Shown here: positions 23,833-32,438 of the stretch, piece after piece | Layout: every line of letters starts with the position of its first letter | Position numbering within the stretch: the first letter of the stretch is position 1 | Assembly (NCBI RefSeq): GCF_050314555.1 | Contig: NZ_JBNPNH010000001.1 | Coordinates: forward strand, 124,001-188,000 | DNA length: 64,000 nt | From: Spyradosoma sp004558035 | Lineage (GTDB): Bacteria > Verrucomicrobiota > Verrucomicrobiia > Opitutales > UBA953 | Direction of reading: 5' to 3' | Notes under the pieces: model-generated | The model's database searches: none | Told to the model about the DNA's origin: nothing | The model's input: the letters and a program-made list of their open reading frames with translations, nothing else | Translations under genes and position numbers: made by a program

Positions 23833-25077
23833 ATGGCAGCTAAAACAATTCGAGACATCGATGTTAACGGCAAACGCGTGTTCATCCGCGTTGACTTCAA
23901 CGTTCCGCAGGACAAGGCGACGGGCGCGATCACGAACCCGCAGCGCATCGTCGCGGCGCTCCCGACGATCCAGTACGCGCTCGACCACGGCGCGGCGGTC
24001 GTTCTCGCCTCGCACCTCGGCCGCCCGAACGGTCAGGTCACCCCGAAATTTTCGCTCAAGCCCGTCGCGGAAGAGCTCTCCAGGCAGATCGGCAAGCCGG
24101 TGAAGTTCGTCGAGGACTGCGTCGGTCCCGTCGCCGAAGAGGCGAAAGCGGCGCTGAAGCCGGGCGAAATCCTGCTCCTTGAAAATCTGCGCTTTCACAT
24201 CGAGGAAGAAGGCAAGGCTAAGGACGCCGACGGCAACAAGATCAAGGCCGATCCCGCGAAGGTCGCCGAATTCCGCGCGAGCCTTTCCAAGAACGTGGAC
24301 GTGTACGTGAACGACGCGTTCGGCACGGCGCACCGCGCGCACTCCTCGATGGTCGGCGTCGATCTTCCCGCGAAGGTCGCCGGCTTCCTCATGGAAAAGG
24401 AACTCAAGGCGTTCGCGGCGGTGCTCGAAAACCCGGCGCGCCCGCTCCTCGCGATTCTCGGCGGCGCCAAGATCGCCGACAAGATTCCGCTGATCAAGAA
24501 CCTCATCGACAAGGCGAACGAGATCATCATCGGCGGCGGCATGGCGTTCACGTTCAAGAAGGTCATGCAGAACATGGAAATCGGCGCCTCGCTCTTCGAC
24601 GAAGAAGGCGCAAAGCTCGTTCCCGAGCTCATCGCCAAGGCGCAGGAAAAGGGCGTGAAGATCACGCTCCCGGTCGATTACGTGTGCGCGGACAAGTTCG
24701 CGGCGGACGCGGCGACGCAGGCGGCGACGGACGAAACCGGCATTCCCGCCGGCTGGATGGGCCTCGACGTCGGCCCGAAGACGAACGAAATCTTCACGAA
24801 GTCCATTCTCGCCTCCAAGACCATCGTCTGGAACGGCCCCGCGGGCGTGTTCGAGTTCGACGCCTTCGCGTCGGGAACGAAGGCGATGGCGGACGCGATC
24901 GCCAAGGCGACGGAAGCCGGCGCGACCACGGTCGTCGGCGGCGGCGACACGGCGACGGCGGCGAAGAAATTCGGCGTCGCGAAGACAGTCTCGCACTGCT
25001 CCACGGGCGGCGGAGCTTCGCTCGAGCTCCTCGAAGGCAAGATTCTTCCCGGCGTGGACGCGCTGGACAAGGCGTAA
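23833..25077 (+). CDS. pgk: Phosphoglycerate kinase
   Basis: 414 aa from the ATG at 23833. It interconverts 1,3-bisphosphoglycerate + ADP and 3-phosphoglycerate + ATP. Family landmarks in order are RVDFNVPQ, ASHLGRPNG, LLENLRFH, FGTAHRAHSS, the Gly-rich GGGMAFTF, WNGPAGVFE, and GGGDTATA followed by STGGGASLELLEGK. A few codons further upstream are also open (from a TTG at 23815), but the ATG gives the standard N-terminus. No Shine-Dalgarno is visible. tpiA follows after 36 bp. The coding sequence is free of the GTTCCCGC octamer, unlike most neighbours. Confidence 0.97.
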   Translation: MAAKTIRDIDVNGKRVFIRVDFNVPQDKATGAITNPQRIVAALPTIQYALDHGAAVVLASHLGRPNGQVTPKFSLKPVAEELSRQIGKPVKFVEDCVGPVAEEAKAALKPGEILLLENLRFHIEEEGKAKDADGNKIKADPAKVAEFRASLSKNVDVYVNDAFGTAHRAHSSMVGVDLPAKVAGFLMEKELKAFAAVLENPARPLLAILGGAKIADKIPLIKNLIDKANEIIIGGGMAFTFKKVMQNMEIGASLFDEEGAKLVPELIAKAQEKGVKITLPVDYVCADKFAADAATQAATDETGIPAGWMGLDVGPKTNEIFTKSILASKTIVWNGPAGVFEFDAFASGTKAMADAIAKATEAGATTVVGGGDTATAAKKFGVAKTVSHCSTGGGASLELLEGKILPGVDALDKA

Positions 25078-25113
25078 AAATCGACAACCTCAAATTTCAA
25101 TCACCAAAAAATC

Positions 25114-25881
25114 ATGTCACGCAAAATCCTCATCGCAGGTAACTGGAAAATGAACAAGACGGCGACGGAAGCCGTCGAACTCGCCAAGCCGATCATCGCA
25201 GCGGTCAGCAACCGCAACGAAATCGACGTGCTGATGTGCCCGACGTTCACGTCGATCCCGGCCGTCAGCGCCCTCATCGGCAACTCCACCGTCAAGCTCG
25301 GCGCGCAGAACGTCAGCGACAAGGCCTCGGGCGCCTACACGGGCGAAATCTCCGCGGCGATGCTCCGCGACCTGCACGTCTCGCACGTCATTCTCGGCCA
25401 CAGCGAACGCCGCAGCTACTACGGCGAAACGGACGCGTTCATCAACAAGAAGGTCATCACCTGCCTCGAAAGCAATCTGATCCCGATCCTCTGCGTCGGC
25501 GAAACGCTCGAAGAACGCGAAGCCGGCAAGGTCGAAGACGTCATCAAGACGCAGCTCGTCGGCGGCCTCGCGAACGTTCCCGCGGACAAGGCGGAAAACA
25601 TCGTCATCGCCTATGAACCCGTCTGGGCGATCGGCACCGGCAAGACCGCGACTCCCGACCAGGCGCAGGAAGTGCACGCGTTCATCCGCAAGACGCTCAC
25701 CGAAATCCTCGGCACCGTCTCCGACAAGATCCGCATCCTCTACGGCGGTTCGATGAAGCCGGCGAACGCCGACGAACTCCTCGCCAAGCCGGACATCGAC
25801 GGCGGCCTCATCGGCGGCGCGGCGCTCGTCGCGAAGGACTTCCTCGCCCTCGTCGAAAGCGGCGTCAAGGCGCAGGCGTAA
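25114..25881 (+). CDS. tpiA: Triosephosphate isomerase
   Basis: 255 aa. It interconverts dihydroxyacetone phosphate and glyceraldehyde 3-phosphate. It shows the N-terminal GNWKMNKT (substrate Asn/Lys), catalytic His in GHSERR, catalytic Glu in AYEPVWAIGTGK with the hinged loop 6, and the phosphate-binding YGGSMKPANA and GGLIGGAAL loops. Standard length. It forms a glycolytic pair with pgk 36 bp upstream and ends at a strong terminator 39 bp downstream. Confidence 0.97.
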   Translation: MSRKILIAGNWKMNKTATEAVELAKPIIAAVSNRNEIDVLMCPTFTSIPAVSALIGNSTVKLGAQNVSDKASGAYTGEISAAMLRDLHVSHVILGHSERRSYYGETDAFINKKVITCLESNLIPILCVGETLEEREAGKVEDVIKTQLVGGLANVPADKAENIVIAYEPVWAIGTGKTATPDQAQEVHAFIRKTLTEILGTVSDKIRILYGGSMKPANADELLAKPDIDGGLIGGAALVAKDFLALVESGVKAQA

Positions 25882-25920
25882 AAGAAAGCTTAGAGTTCAA
25901 GGCTTAAAGCTTGAAGAAGA

Positions 25921-25956
25921 GCGTTCCCGCGAAACGAATCGCGGGAACGCTTTTTT
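25921..25956 (+). terminator. Terminator of pgk-tpiA built from inverted GCGTTCCCGC copies
   Basis: A perfect 12-bp stem (GCGTTCCCGCGA/TCGCGGGAACGC) with a 6-base loop is followed by six T residues. Both arms consist of the octamer that is over-represented across the window. Confidence 0.93.
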
Positions 25957-26075
25957 GTCGTTCCCGCGCGCGAAATTTCTCCATTTTCAAATTGTCCGCG
26001 GAGGCGTTTTCGTGTAGAAAAGAATCGAAGGCGCCTTCGCGCCGATTCTCAAAAAACAGAATCCATCACTTAGAA

Positions 26076-27176
26076 ATGAACGCATCCCTGATCGCAAAAC
26101 AGTTCGCCGTCTCCGGGCGGCTCGTTTCCGTCGAGCCCTTCGGTTCCGGCAACATCAACGACACCTACCGCGTCATCTTCCGCACGACGTTTTCGGAAGA
26201 GCGCTTCATCCTGCAGCGCATCCGCCGCGCGGTTTTCCCCAAGCCGGAAAACATCATGCACAACATGCGCGTCGTGACGGACGTGTGCCACAAGAAGCTC
26301 GAAGAGATCAACGAAACCTCCGACCGCATCTGGCAGCTGCCGAAGATCATCCGCACGCGCGACGGCAAAGACTTCTACGTGGACGGGAACGGCGAAGTCT
26401 GGCGCGCGATCTCCAACATCGCCTCCGCGGTCTCCTACGAGAAAGTGCAGAGCCCCGACCACGCGTTCGAGGCGGGAACGGTGCTCGGCTGCTTCCAGAA
26501 TCTCATTTCCGACATTCCCTGCGAAAATCTCGAATACGTCATCGAAAGCTTCCACATCACGCCGACGTATCTCGACGCGATGGACGCCGCGCTGAAGACG
26601 CCCGAGGCGCAGGACCTGCTCGCGCATTCCCGCGAAGCGCGCAACTGTCTCGCGATCATCGAAGAGCGCCGCGATTTCTGCTCCGTCTTCGAAAAGGCGA
26701 AAAAGAACGGAATCCTGAAGCTGCGCCCGACGCACGGCGACCCGAAGGTCGCGAACATCCTCATCGACGAGACGACCGGCAAAGGCACCTGCATCGTGGA
26801 CCTGGACACGATCCAGCCCGGGCTCGTCCACGCCGACATCGGCGACGCCGTCCGCTCCTCCTGCAATCCCGCGGGCGAAGACGCGATGGATCTCCACACG
26901 GTCTTCTTCGACACGGATCTTTTCTCCGCGTTCTACCGCGGCTACATGCGCCACGCCAAAAAATTCTTCACGCAGGCGGACCACGATCATCTTTTCGACG
27001 CCGTACGCATCCTGCCGCTCGAGCTCGGTCTGCGCTTCTTCGCGGACTATCTCGCCGGCGACGTCTACTTCAAGACGCGCTACAAGGAACACAACCTCAA
27101 GCGCGCGCTCGTGCAGCTGCGTCTCATGGAAAGCATCGAATCCCGCGAGTCGCAGATCCGCAAGATCATCGGCTGA
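26076..27176 (+). CDS. APH-fold sugar kinase, probably N-acetylhexosamine 1-kinase-like
   Basis: 366 aa from the ATG at 26076. The fold is that of aminoglycoside/choline kinases: GSGNINDTY nucleotide loop (23-31), Brenner-type catalytic segment THGDPKVANIL, and metal-binding VDLDTIQPGLVHADIGDA. This set, with LQRIRRAVFPKPENIMHNM, resembles NahK, which phosphorylates GlcNAc/GalNAc at C1 and was once labelled a mucin desulfatase. That would fit use of host glycans, but substrate is inferred. It follows the tpiA terminator, so it probably has its own promoter, and leads into the CvpA-like gene 15 bp later. The longer frame from about 25911 crosses the terminator and was rejected. Confidence 0.8.
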   Translation: MNASLIAKQFAVSGRLVSVEPFGSGNINDTYRVIFRTTFSEERFILQRIRRAVFPKPENIMHNMRVVTDVCHKKLEEINETSDRIWQLPKIIRTRDGKDFYVDGNGEVWRAISNIASAVSYEKVQSPDHAFEAGTVLGCFQNLISDIPCENLEYVIESFHITPTYLDAMDAALKTPEAQDLLAHSREARNCLAIIEERRDFCSVFEKAKKNGILKLRPTHGDPKVANILIDETTGKGTCIVDLDTIQPGLVHADIGDAVRSSCNPAGEDAMDLHTVFFDTDLFSAFYRGYMRHAKKFFTQADHDHLFDAVRILPLELGLRFFADYLAGDVYFKTRYKEHNLKRALVQLRLMESIESRESQIRKIIG

Positions 27177-27191
27177 GAAAGCCCGACGGCG

Positions 27192-28067
27192 ATGCCGCTC
27201 CCCGCGACGGAAAACCTCCCCGATTCACCCGCGAGCCACGTGCTGGCGGGTGTTTTCGCGCTCGCGTTCCTGGCGATTCTCTTCTCCTGCTCGCTGCGCG
27301 GCTACCGCCGGGGACCGATCCGCAGCCTCGCGCCGCTGATCGCGTTCGCGCTCGCGGGAACGCTCGCCTGGCTCTTCGGCGCGGACCTGGGCTTCGCCCT
27401 GCTCGGCAACGTCGGCATTCCTTGGATACTGCGCGGCGTCGCGGGAATCGCGCTCACGGCGACGCTCGTCTGGCTCCCCGTCTTCAGTCTGCTGTGGTGG
27501 CGCGGGCGCTCGCAGATTTCGGAACAGACCGGCGAGCCGGAATATCCCGTCTTCGGCGCGGTCGTCGGCTGCTGGATCGGATTTTTCTGGACGGGCGCGT
27601 GCGTGTTCGTCCTCGCCGCGGCGGGAACGCTCGGCGAAGCGCTGAACGGCGGCGCGAAGGAAGCCGTCGGCGTCCGCGGGAACGTCTGCCGCGCCGCGAT
27701 CCGCGCGCGCGCCTCGGTCGCGCTGATTCCAGGGCTGCGCTTCGTCGAAAACTGGAACCCGCTCCCGGAAAGCTTCGTGCGCAAAATCGACAAGCTCGTC
27801 GCCGTGCTTTCCGATCCCGCGGCGGCGCGCAAATTCATCTACGCCGACGAAGTCCAGTCGGTGCTCACGCTCCCCGCCGTCTACCCGATCGTGAACTCGC
27901 CGAAAATGCAGCGCATGATGGCCGCCCGCGACGTGGACGGCATCCTCTCCGATCCGGACGTGAACCGGATGCTCGACGACCCGGACCTGCGCCGCGCCGT
28001 CGCGGAAATCGACTTCGAAGCCCTGCTCGACTCCATCCTCGCCGCGAAGGCGACCCGCCCGGACTGA
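27192..28067 (+). CDS. CvpA-like inner-membrane protein
   Basis: 291 aa. Four predicted membrane helices occupy roughly residues 18-35, 45-70, 80-102 and 120-145. The RGYRRGPIRSLAPLIAFALA segment and the helix pattern resemble the CvpA (colicin V production) family. The C-terminal half is soluble, with a helical tail of short repeats ending in DPDVNRMLDDPDLRRAVAEI. Function is not established; CvpA proteins are linked to envelope homeostasis. It is only 15 bp after the hexosamine-kinase-like gene. Confidence 0.55.
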   Translation: MPLPATENLPDSPASHVLAGVFALAFLAILFSCSLRGYRRGPIRSLAPLIAFALAGTLAWLFGADLGFALLGNVGIPWILRGVAGIALTATLVWLPVFSLLWWRGRSQISEQTGEPEYPVFGAVVGCWIGFFWTGACVFVLAAAGTLGEALNGGAKEAVGVRGNVCRAAIRARASVALIPGLRFVENWNPLPESFVRKIDKLVAVLSDPAAARKFIYADEVQSVLTLPAVYPIVNSPKMQRMMAARDVDGILSDPDVNRMLDDPDLRRAVAEIDFEALLDSILAAKATRPD

Positions 28068-28182
28068 TTTTCCCCGGCCCGGTCCCGCTTCACGAAAAGC
28101 GCGCTTCCGCGGGAGCGCGGCGGGGGAAAATCCGCTTTTCATCGGGGAACTGAAAGAGTAGGCTTTGAGCATTGACGCTCAA

Positions 28183-28842
28183 ATGACGCCTTCACGAAAA
28201 AACGCCGAAGCGGAACGCTCCTTTTCCGGCCCGCACCGAAACGACGCCGGAAACGGACGGCGCGCGACGGCGCCGCTGCTGAGCTTCCCGAAACGCGGAC
28301 GGAGCGAATCCGCCGAGCCCCCTTCCGAGCGGCTTTTCCGCTCCGCCTACGCGGAACTTTTCCCGCGCGTCGTCCGCTGGCTCGTCTCGCGCGGCGCGGA
28401 CCGCGATTCCGCGAGCGACCTCGCGCAGGACGTCTTCGTCCGCGCCTGGGAACGCCGCGGGAATTTCGCCGACCGCGCCGCTCTTTCCGGCTTCGTCTTC
28501 GCCTGCGCGAAAAATCTCCGCATCGACCGCGCGCGGCGTTCCCGCCTTCTCGAATTTTCCGGCGCGGAAGCCGGCGAGGACTCGGCGCTCGCCGACTCCC
28601 CGCACGCCTCGCTCGGCGCGCCCGACCTCGCCTATCTCCGCGCGCGCCTCGCCGCGGCGCTCGACTCGCTTCCCGAGGGTCAGCGCGAATGCTTCACGCT
28701 CTCCCGCCTCGCGGAGTGCTCCGCCGAAGAGATTTCCCGCGCGCTCGGCATTTCGGAAAATCTCGTCTATGCCCGGATTCTGCTCGCGCGCAAAAAACTC
28801 GCCGCCGCTCTCGGAGACCTGCGCGGCCTCACGGAGGCGTGA
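28183..28842 (+). CDS. RNA polymerase sigma factor, sigma70/ECF type
   Basis: 219 aa from the ATG at 28183. A disordered basic N-terminus of about 50 residues precedes region 2 (LFPRVVRWLVSRGADRDSASDLAQDVFVRAWE and the -10-reading ACAKNLRIDRAR) and region 4 (LPEGQRECFTLSRLAE, then helix-turn-helix EISRALGISENLVYARILLARKKL). Region 3 is absent, as in ECF factors. A TTG at 28165 preceded by GAAAGAG is an alternative start. No anti-sigma factor gene adjoins it. A DMT permease gene converges on its 3' end. Confidence 0.87.
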   Translation: MTPSRKNAEAERSFSGPHRNDAGNGRRATAPLLSFPKRGRSESAEPPSERLFRSAYAELFPRVVRWLVSRGADRDSASDLAQDVFVRAWERRGNFADRAALSGFVFACAKNLRIDRARRSRLLEFSGAEAGEDSALADSPHASLGAPDLAYLRARLAAALDSLPEGQRECFTLSRLAECSAEEISRALGISENLVYARILLARKKLAAALGDLRGLTEA

Positions 28843-28865
28843 GCCTCGAAGCGCGTAGGGACGCG

Positions 28866-28887
28866 CGCCCGTCGGACGCGGGCGCTT
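28866..28887. terminator. Hairpin between convergent sigma-factor and permease genes
   Basis: GCGCCCG and CGGGCGC-type arms separated by about 7 bases lie in the 48-bp gap between two convergent stops. The T-run is poor, so termination by this hairpin is only likely, not certain. Confidence 0.45.
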
Positions 28888-28890
28888 CCG

Positions 28891-29820
28891 TCACGCCTCG
28901 TCGGGGAAGACGTCGCGGCGGGCTCTGCTGCGCGTCACCATGTGGACGCCGAGGAAGATGACGAGCGCGGCGAGCAGTTTGCCCCAGGAAAATTCGTCCT
29001 GCGCGAGCGCGATCGCCAGCGCGCACGCGACGACAGGCTGCACGTAGTTGTACATGCTCGCGGTGGTCGGGCGGATGCGCCGGACCGCCATCGGTATGAG
29101 CATGTAGGCGAGGAACGTCGCGCCGAAAAGCACGTAGGCGAGCGCGGCGAAGACCTGCGCGTCGGGCGGCCGCGGGAACGCGCCGTGCGGGCGAAGCACC
29201 GCGGGAACGGTCAGCGGCGCGACTTCGAGCACGGCGAAGAGGAACATCCACTTCATCATCGTCACCGCCTGATATTTGACGGAAAGCGGTTTGGAGAAGA
29301 CGAAGTATATCGCGTAGATGAGCATGCTGCCGACGATGCAGAGGTCGCCCGCGAGGCTCGACGCGGCGTTCCCGCCGCCCTGCGCGGCGCCCGACTGCAG
29401 CACGAGCCAGACGGCGCCCGCCGCGCCCGCAAGCACGCCGGCGCATTTCAGCCGCGTGATCGGTTCGCGCAGGAAGACCGCCGCGAGCAGCATGACGACG
29501 ATCGGCGTTCCCGTGGTGATGACGGACGCGTCCACGGGCGAAGTCATGCTCAGCCCGAAGACGAAGAGCGTCTGATTGCCCGCCACGCCGCAGGTCGAGC
29601 ACAGCAGGAGCACGGCGATTTCCTTGAGCGAAAGTTTTTCGCGCGGGAGAAAAAGCGAGAGCGCCCAGAACAGCGCGCACGCGGCGACCATGCGCGCGAG
29701 CGTCTGAAATTCCGGCGTCACGCGTCCGGCGAGCAGCCATTTGGAGACGGCGTAGTTGACGCCGAAGATGAAGTTCGCCGCGAAGATGAGCAGGTGCCCG
29801 TGAATGCGTTCGCGAGTCAT
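28891..29820 (-). CDS. EamA/DMT-superfamily permease
   Basis: 309 aa with ten hydrophobic segments in two EamA repeats of about 140 residues each. Typical landmarks are the N-terminal FAANFIFGVNYAVSKWLL, SPVDASVITTGTPIVVMLLAAVFLREPI at the end of repeat one, and the second-repeat FLAYMLIPMAVRRIRPTTASMYNYVQPVVA. Members export or import amino acids and other metabolites; the substrate cannot be read here. It lies 16 bp downstream of recJ on the same strand and probably shares its transcript. Confidence 0.88.
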   Translation of the reverse strand: MTRERIHGHLLIFAANFIFGVNYAVSKWLLAGRVTPEFQTLARMVAACALFWALSLFLPREKLSLKEIAVLLLCSTCGVAGNQTLFVFGLSMTSPVDASVITTGTPIVVMLLAAVFLREPITRLKCAGVLAGAAGAVWLVLQSGAAQGGGNAASSLAGDLCIVGSMLIYAIYFVFSKPLSVKYQAVTMMKWMFLFAVLEVAPLTVPAVLRPHGAFPRPPDAQVFAALAYVLFGATFLAYMLIPMAVRRIRPTTASMYNYVQPVVACALAIALAQDEFSWGKLLAALVIFLGVHMVTRSRARRDVFPDEA

Positions 29821-29836
29821 TGCGGAGGCGGAAGAA

Positions 29837-31561
29837 TCACGGCCGCGCGGGGCGCCAGTCGATGAGTTCCGCCTGCTGGTATCTGCGTCCGTTGTAGTTG
29901 TTCCACGAAAGCTTCAGCGCGAGATCGACGCGCGTTCCCGCGGGCGGAATGCGGTCCGCCTTGTGCCAGGCGACGACGCCGAGCCGCGCCAGCGTCGGCA
30001 GCACGATCTGAAAGCGGAAATTGGATTCGCCGAAGCAGACCGTTCCCGCGGGCATTTCGACGCCGCGCAGCCCGAAGATCGGTTCGGGATTGCCCTCGCC
30101 GAAGGGCGAAAGGCGCGCGATCTGGTCGAAGAGTTCCGGCGTGAGGTCGGCGACGTCAAGCCATTCCGCGATTTCGAGCACGATTTCGGGAAATTCGCCG
30201 TAATTTTTTTCCTGATACTCGCCGACGGCGCGGTCGAAGACTTCGCGGAACGCGGCGACCTTGGCGACGTCCACCGTGATGCCGACCGCCATCGGGTGCC
30301 CGCCCCAGGCTTCGAGCATGGCGTCGCCGTAGGGCTTGAGCACTTCGATGAGATTCACGCCGTCCACGCTTCTGCCGGAGCCCTTGGCGGAATCGCCTTC
30401 GATGCCGAGCACGATGCAGGGCCGGTTGAAGCGGCGCGCGAGCTTGCCCGCGACAATGCCGACGACGCCCGGGTGCCAGTCGCCGCACGCGAGCAGCGCG
30501 TTGCGGTCCGTTCCCGCGGCCTCGACCTGCGCGAGCGCCTCCTCGAAAATGACGCGCTCGATTTCCTGCCGGTCGCGGTTCATCTCGTTGAGCTGGGCGG
30601 CGAAGGCGGCGCAGCGCTTCGGATTGCGGCAAAGGAACATTTCGACGGGCAGCGCGGCGTCGGCGAGGCGGCCGCTCGCGTTGATGCGCGGCCCGATGCG
30701 GTGCGAGACGTCCACGGGCAGAATGTCCGCCGTGTCCGCGATGTTGCTGGCGGAAATCAGCGCCTTGAGGCCTTCGCGCTTCGTGTTGCGCATCTGCTTC
30801 AGGCCGAACCACGTCATCGTGCGGTTTTCGCCCTGAAGCGGCGAAATGTCCGTGATCGTGCCCATCGCGACGAGGTCGAGATACTCGCGCAGGATGATGT
30901 TGAAGGCGCGCTCGTCGTTGCGGGAACGCAGCAGCTTGAGAAAGCCGTGAATGACCTTGAAGATGAGCCCCGCCGTGCACAGCGCGGAAAATTCCGGCGC
31001 CGCGGAAAAGGACGAATTGGGATTGACGAGCACGGCGCGCGGCGGCTCCGGCGTCTTGCTGCGGTGGTGATCGACGATGACGACGTCGCAGCCCAGCTCG
31101 GCGAGGCGCTCGACCTCCTCCGTCGCGTTCGTGCCGCAGTCCAGCGCAAAGAAAAGATCCGGCTTCCCCTCGGCGAGCGCGCGGTTCACGATTTCCGGGC
31201 TCATGCCGTAGCCCTCCTCCTTCCGCCGCGGAATGAAGTAATGAGGGCGCAGACCGAACTCGCGCAGAATGCTCACGAGCAGCGTCGTCGAAGTGACGCC
31301 GTCCACGTCGTAATCGCCGCAGATCGCGATTTTTTCGCCGCGGTCGATGGCGCGGACGATGCGGTGGGCGGCCTTTTCGAGATTGGGGACGCGGAACGGA
31401 TCCGTGATGTGCGAAAGCTTGGGCGAGAGAAATTTTTCCGCGTCGGGAATACGCCCGTAGCCGGACTTCACGAGCACGGCGGCGACCGCCGGGAGCAGCC
31501 CAAGCTCCTCCTGGATGTCGTGAAGCGCGGATGCGTCCGCCTCTGTGTGAACCCATTTCAT
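29837..31561 (-). CDS. recJ: Single-stranded-DNA-specific exonuclease RecJ
   Basis: 574 aa from the ATG at 31561 (MKWVHTEADA). RecJ degrades single-stranded DNA 5' to 3' in recombination and mismatch repair. The DHH-family metal motifs are present: CGDYDVDGVTST (D83, D85, D87; the usual DADG reads DVDG), DCGTN (D141) and VDHHRS (D164-H166). The DHHA1 region shows SGRSVDG and GGHPMAVG, and an OB-like domain closes the protein (ending NYNGRRYQQAELIDW). Longer upstream starts extend into a basic, unrelated stretch and were rejected. Confidence 0.95.
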   Translation of the reverse strand: MKWVHTEADASALHDIQEELGLLPAVAAVLVKSGYGRIPDAEKFLSPKLSHITDPFRVPNLEKAAHRIVRAIDRGEKIAICGDYDVDGVTSTTLLVSILREFGLRPHYFIPRRKEEGYGMSPEIVNRALAEGKPDLFFALDCGTNATEEVERLAELGCDVVIVDHHRSKTPEPPRAVLVNPNSSFSAAPEFSALCTAGLIFKVIHGFLKLLRSRNDERAFNIILREYLDLVAMGTITDISPLQGENRTMTWFGLKQMRNTKREGLKALISASNIADTADILPVDVSHRIGPRINASGRLADAALPVEMFLCRNPKRCAAFAAQLNEMNRDRQEIERVIFEEALAQVEAAGTDRNALLACGDWHPGVVGIVAGKLARRFNRPCIVLGIEGDSAKGSGRSVDGVNLIEVLKPYGDAMLEAWGGHPMAVGITVDVAKVAAFREVFDRAVGEYQEKNYGEFPEIVLEIAEWLDVADLTPELFDQIARLSPFGEGNPEPIFGLRGVEMPAGTVCFGESNFRFQIVLPTLARLGVVAWHKADRIPPAGTRVDLALKLSWNNYNGRRYQQAELIDWRPARP

Positions 31562-31648
31562 CGCGGCGCGGGGAAAAATTGAAGGGGCATTAGAACACAA
31601 TCGCCGCGTTCCCGCCACCCGAAATTTCACCGCCCGCGTTCCCCCGCG

Positions 31649-31680
31649 AAAAGTTTTCCCGCGCTTCGGGAAACTTTTTT
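31649..31680 (+). terminator. Terminator-like hairpin ahead of the ABC exporter
   Basis: An AAAGTTTTCCCG arm faces CGGGAAACTTTT with one mismatch and a 5-base loop, and runs into six T residues. It lies about 48 bp before the ABC ATPase ATG and may act as a leader attenuator or as the end of readthrough from upstream. No antiterminator structure was worked out. Confidence 0.4.
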
Positions 31681-31727
31681 CTCGGCGCGGCGTTTTCATC
31701 GGAATAGTTTTTCGAAAAAATTCACCG

Positions 31728-32438
31728 ATGGCGACACCCGCACAAGACAACGACGACGTTCCCGTGATCGAATTGGTCGACGCGCGGAAGACTTACCGCA
31801 TGGGCGACGAAGACGTCCACGCGCTCGACGGCGTGAGCGTGAAGATCCGCCGCGGCGAGTTCATCGCGATTCTCGGGCCGTCGGGCTCGGGCAAATCGAC
31901 GATGATGAACATGCTCGGCTTCATGGACACGCTGACGAGCGGCAAAATGTATTTCGAAGGCAAGGACGTCACGCGCGTCGGCGCCTCGCGCCGCGCCTGG
32001 TACCGCGCGAACCGCATCGGCTTCATCTTTCAGGCGTTCAACCTGCTCCCGCGGCTGAGCGTTCTCGAAAACGTGATGCTGCCGCTGACATATTCCAAGG
32101 TGCCGCGCCGCGAGGCGGAACGGCGCGCGCGCGAGGCGCTCTCCCGCGTGGCGCTCGACCACCGCGTCGCCCACCTGCCCTCTCAGCTTTCCGGCGGCGA
32201 ACGCCAGCGCGTCGCGACGGCGCGCGCGCTCGTGAACAATCCCGGCGTCGTGCTCGCGGACGAGCCGACGGGCAACCTCGACAGCAAGAACGTCGCGCGC
32301 ACGCTGAACCTGCTCCGCTCGCTGCGCGACGACGGGCTGCCGGTCGTCATGGTCACGCACGACCTGGAGGTCGCGAAGGCGACGAGCCGCGTCGTCTCGA
32401 TGCGCGACGGCAAAATTCTGGAGGACTACCTGCAATGA
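31728..32438 (+). CDS. ABC transporter ATPase, MacB/LolD group
   Basis: 236 aa. Walker A GPSGSGKST (50-58), Q-loop FQAFNLLP, signature LSGGERQR (154-161), Walker B VVLADEPTGNLD and the H-loop VTHD are all present. The FQAFNLLP...SVLENV and DEPTGNLDS wording is characteristic of the MacB/LolD/FtsE subgroup, which drives mechanotransmission rather than classical substrate translocation. Its stop overlaps the permease start by four bases (ATGA), so the two form one system at the inner membrane. Confidence 0.95.
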   Translation: MATPAQDNDDVPVIELVDARKTYRMGDEDVHALDGVSVKIRRGEFIAILGPSGSGKSTMMNMLGFMDTLTSGKMYFEGKDVTRVGASRRAWYRANRIGFIFQAFNLLPRLSVLENVMLPLTYSKVPRREAERRAREALSRVALDHRVAHLPSQLSGGERQRVATARALVNNPGVVLADEPTGNLDSKNVARTLNLLRSLRDDGLPVVMVTHDLEVAKATSRVVSMRDGKILEDYLQ

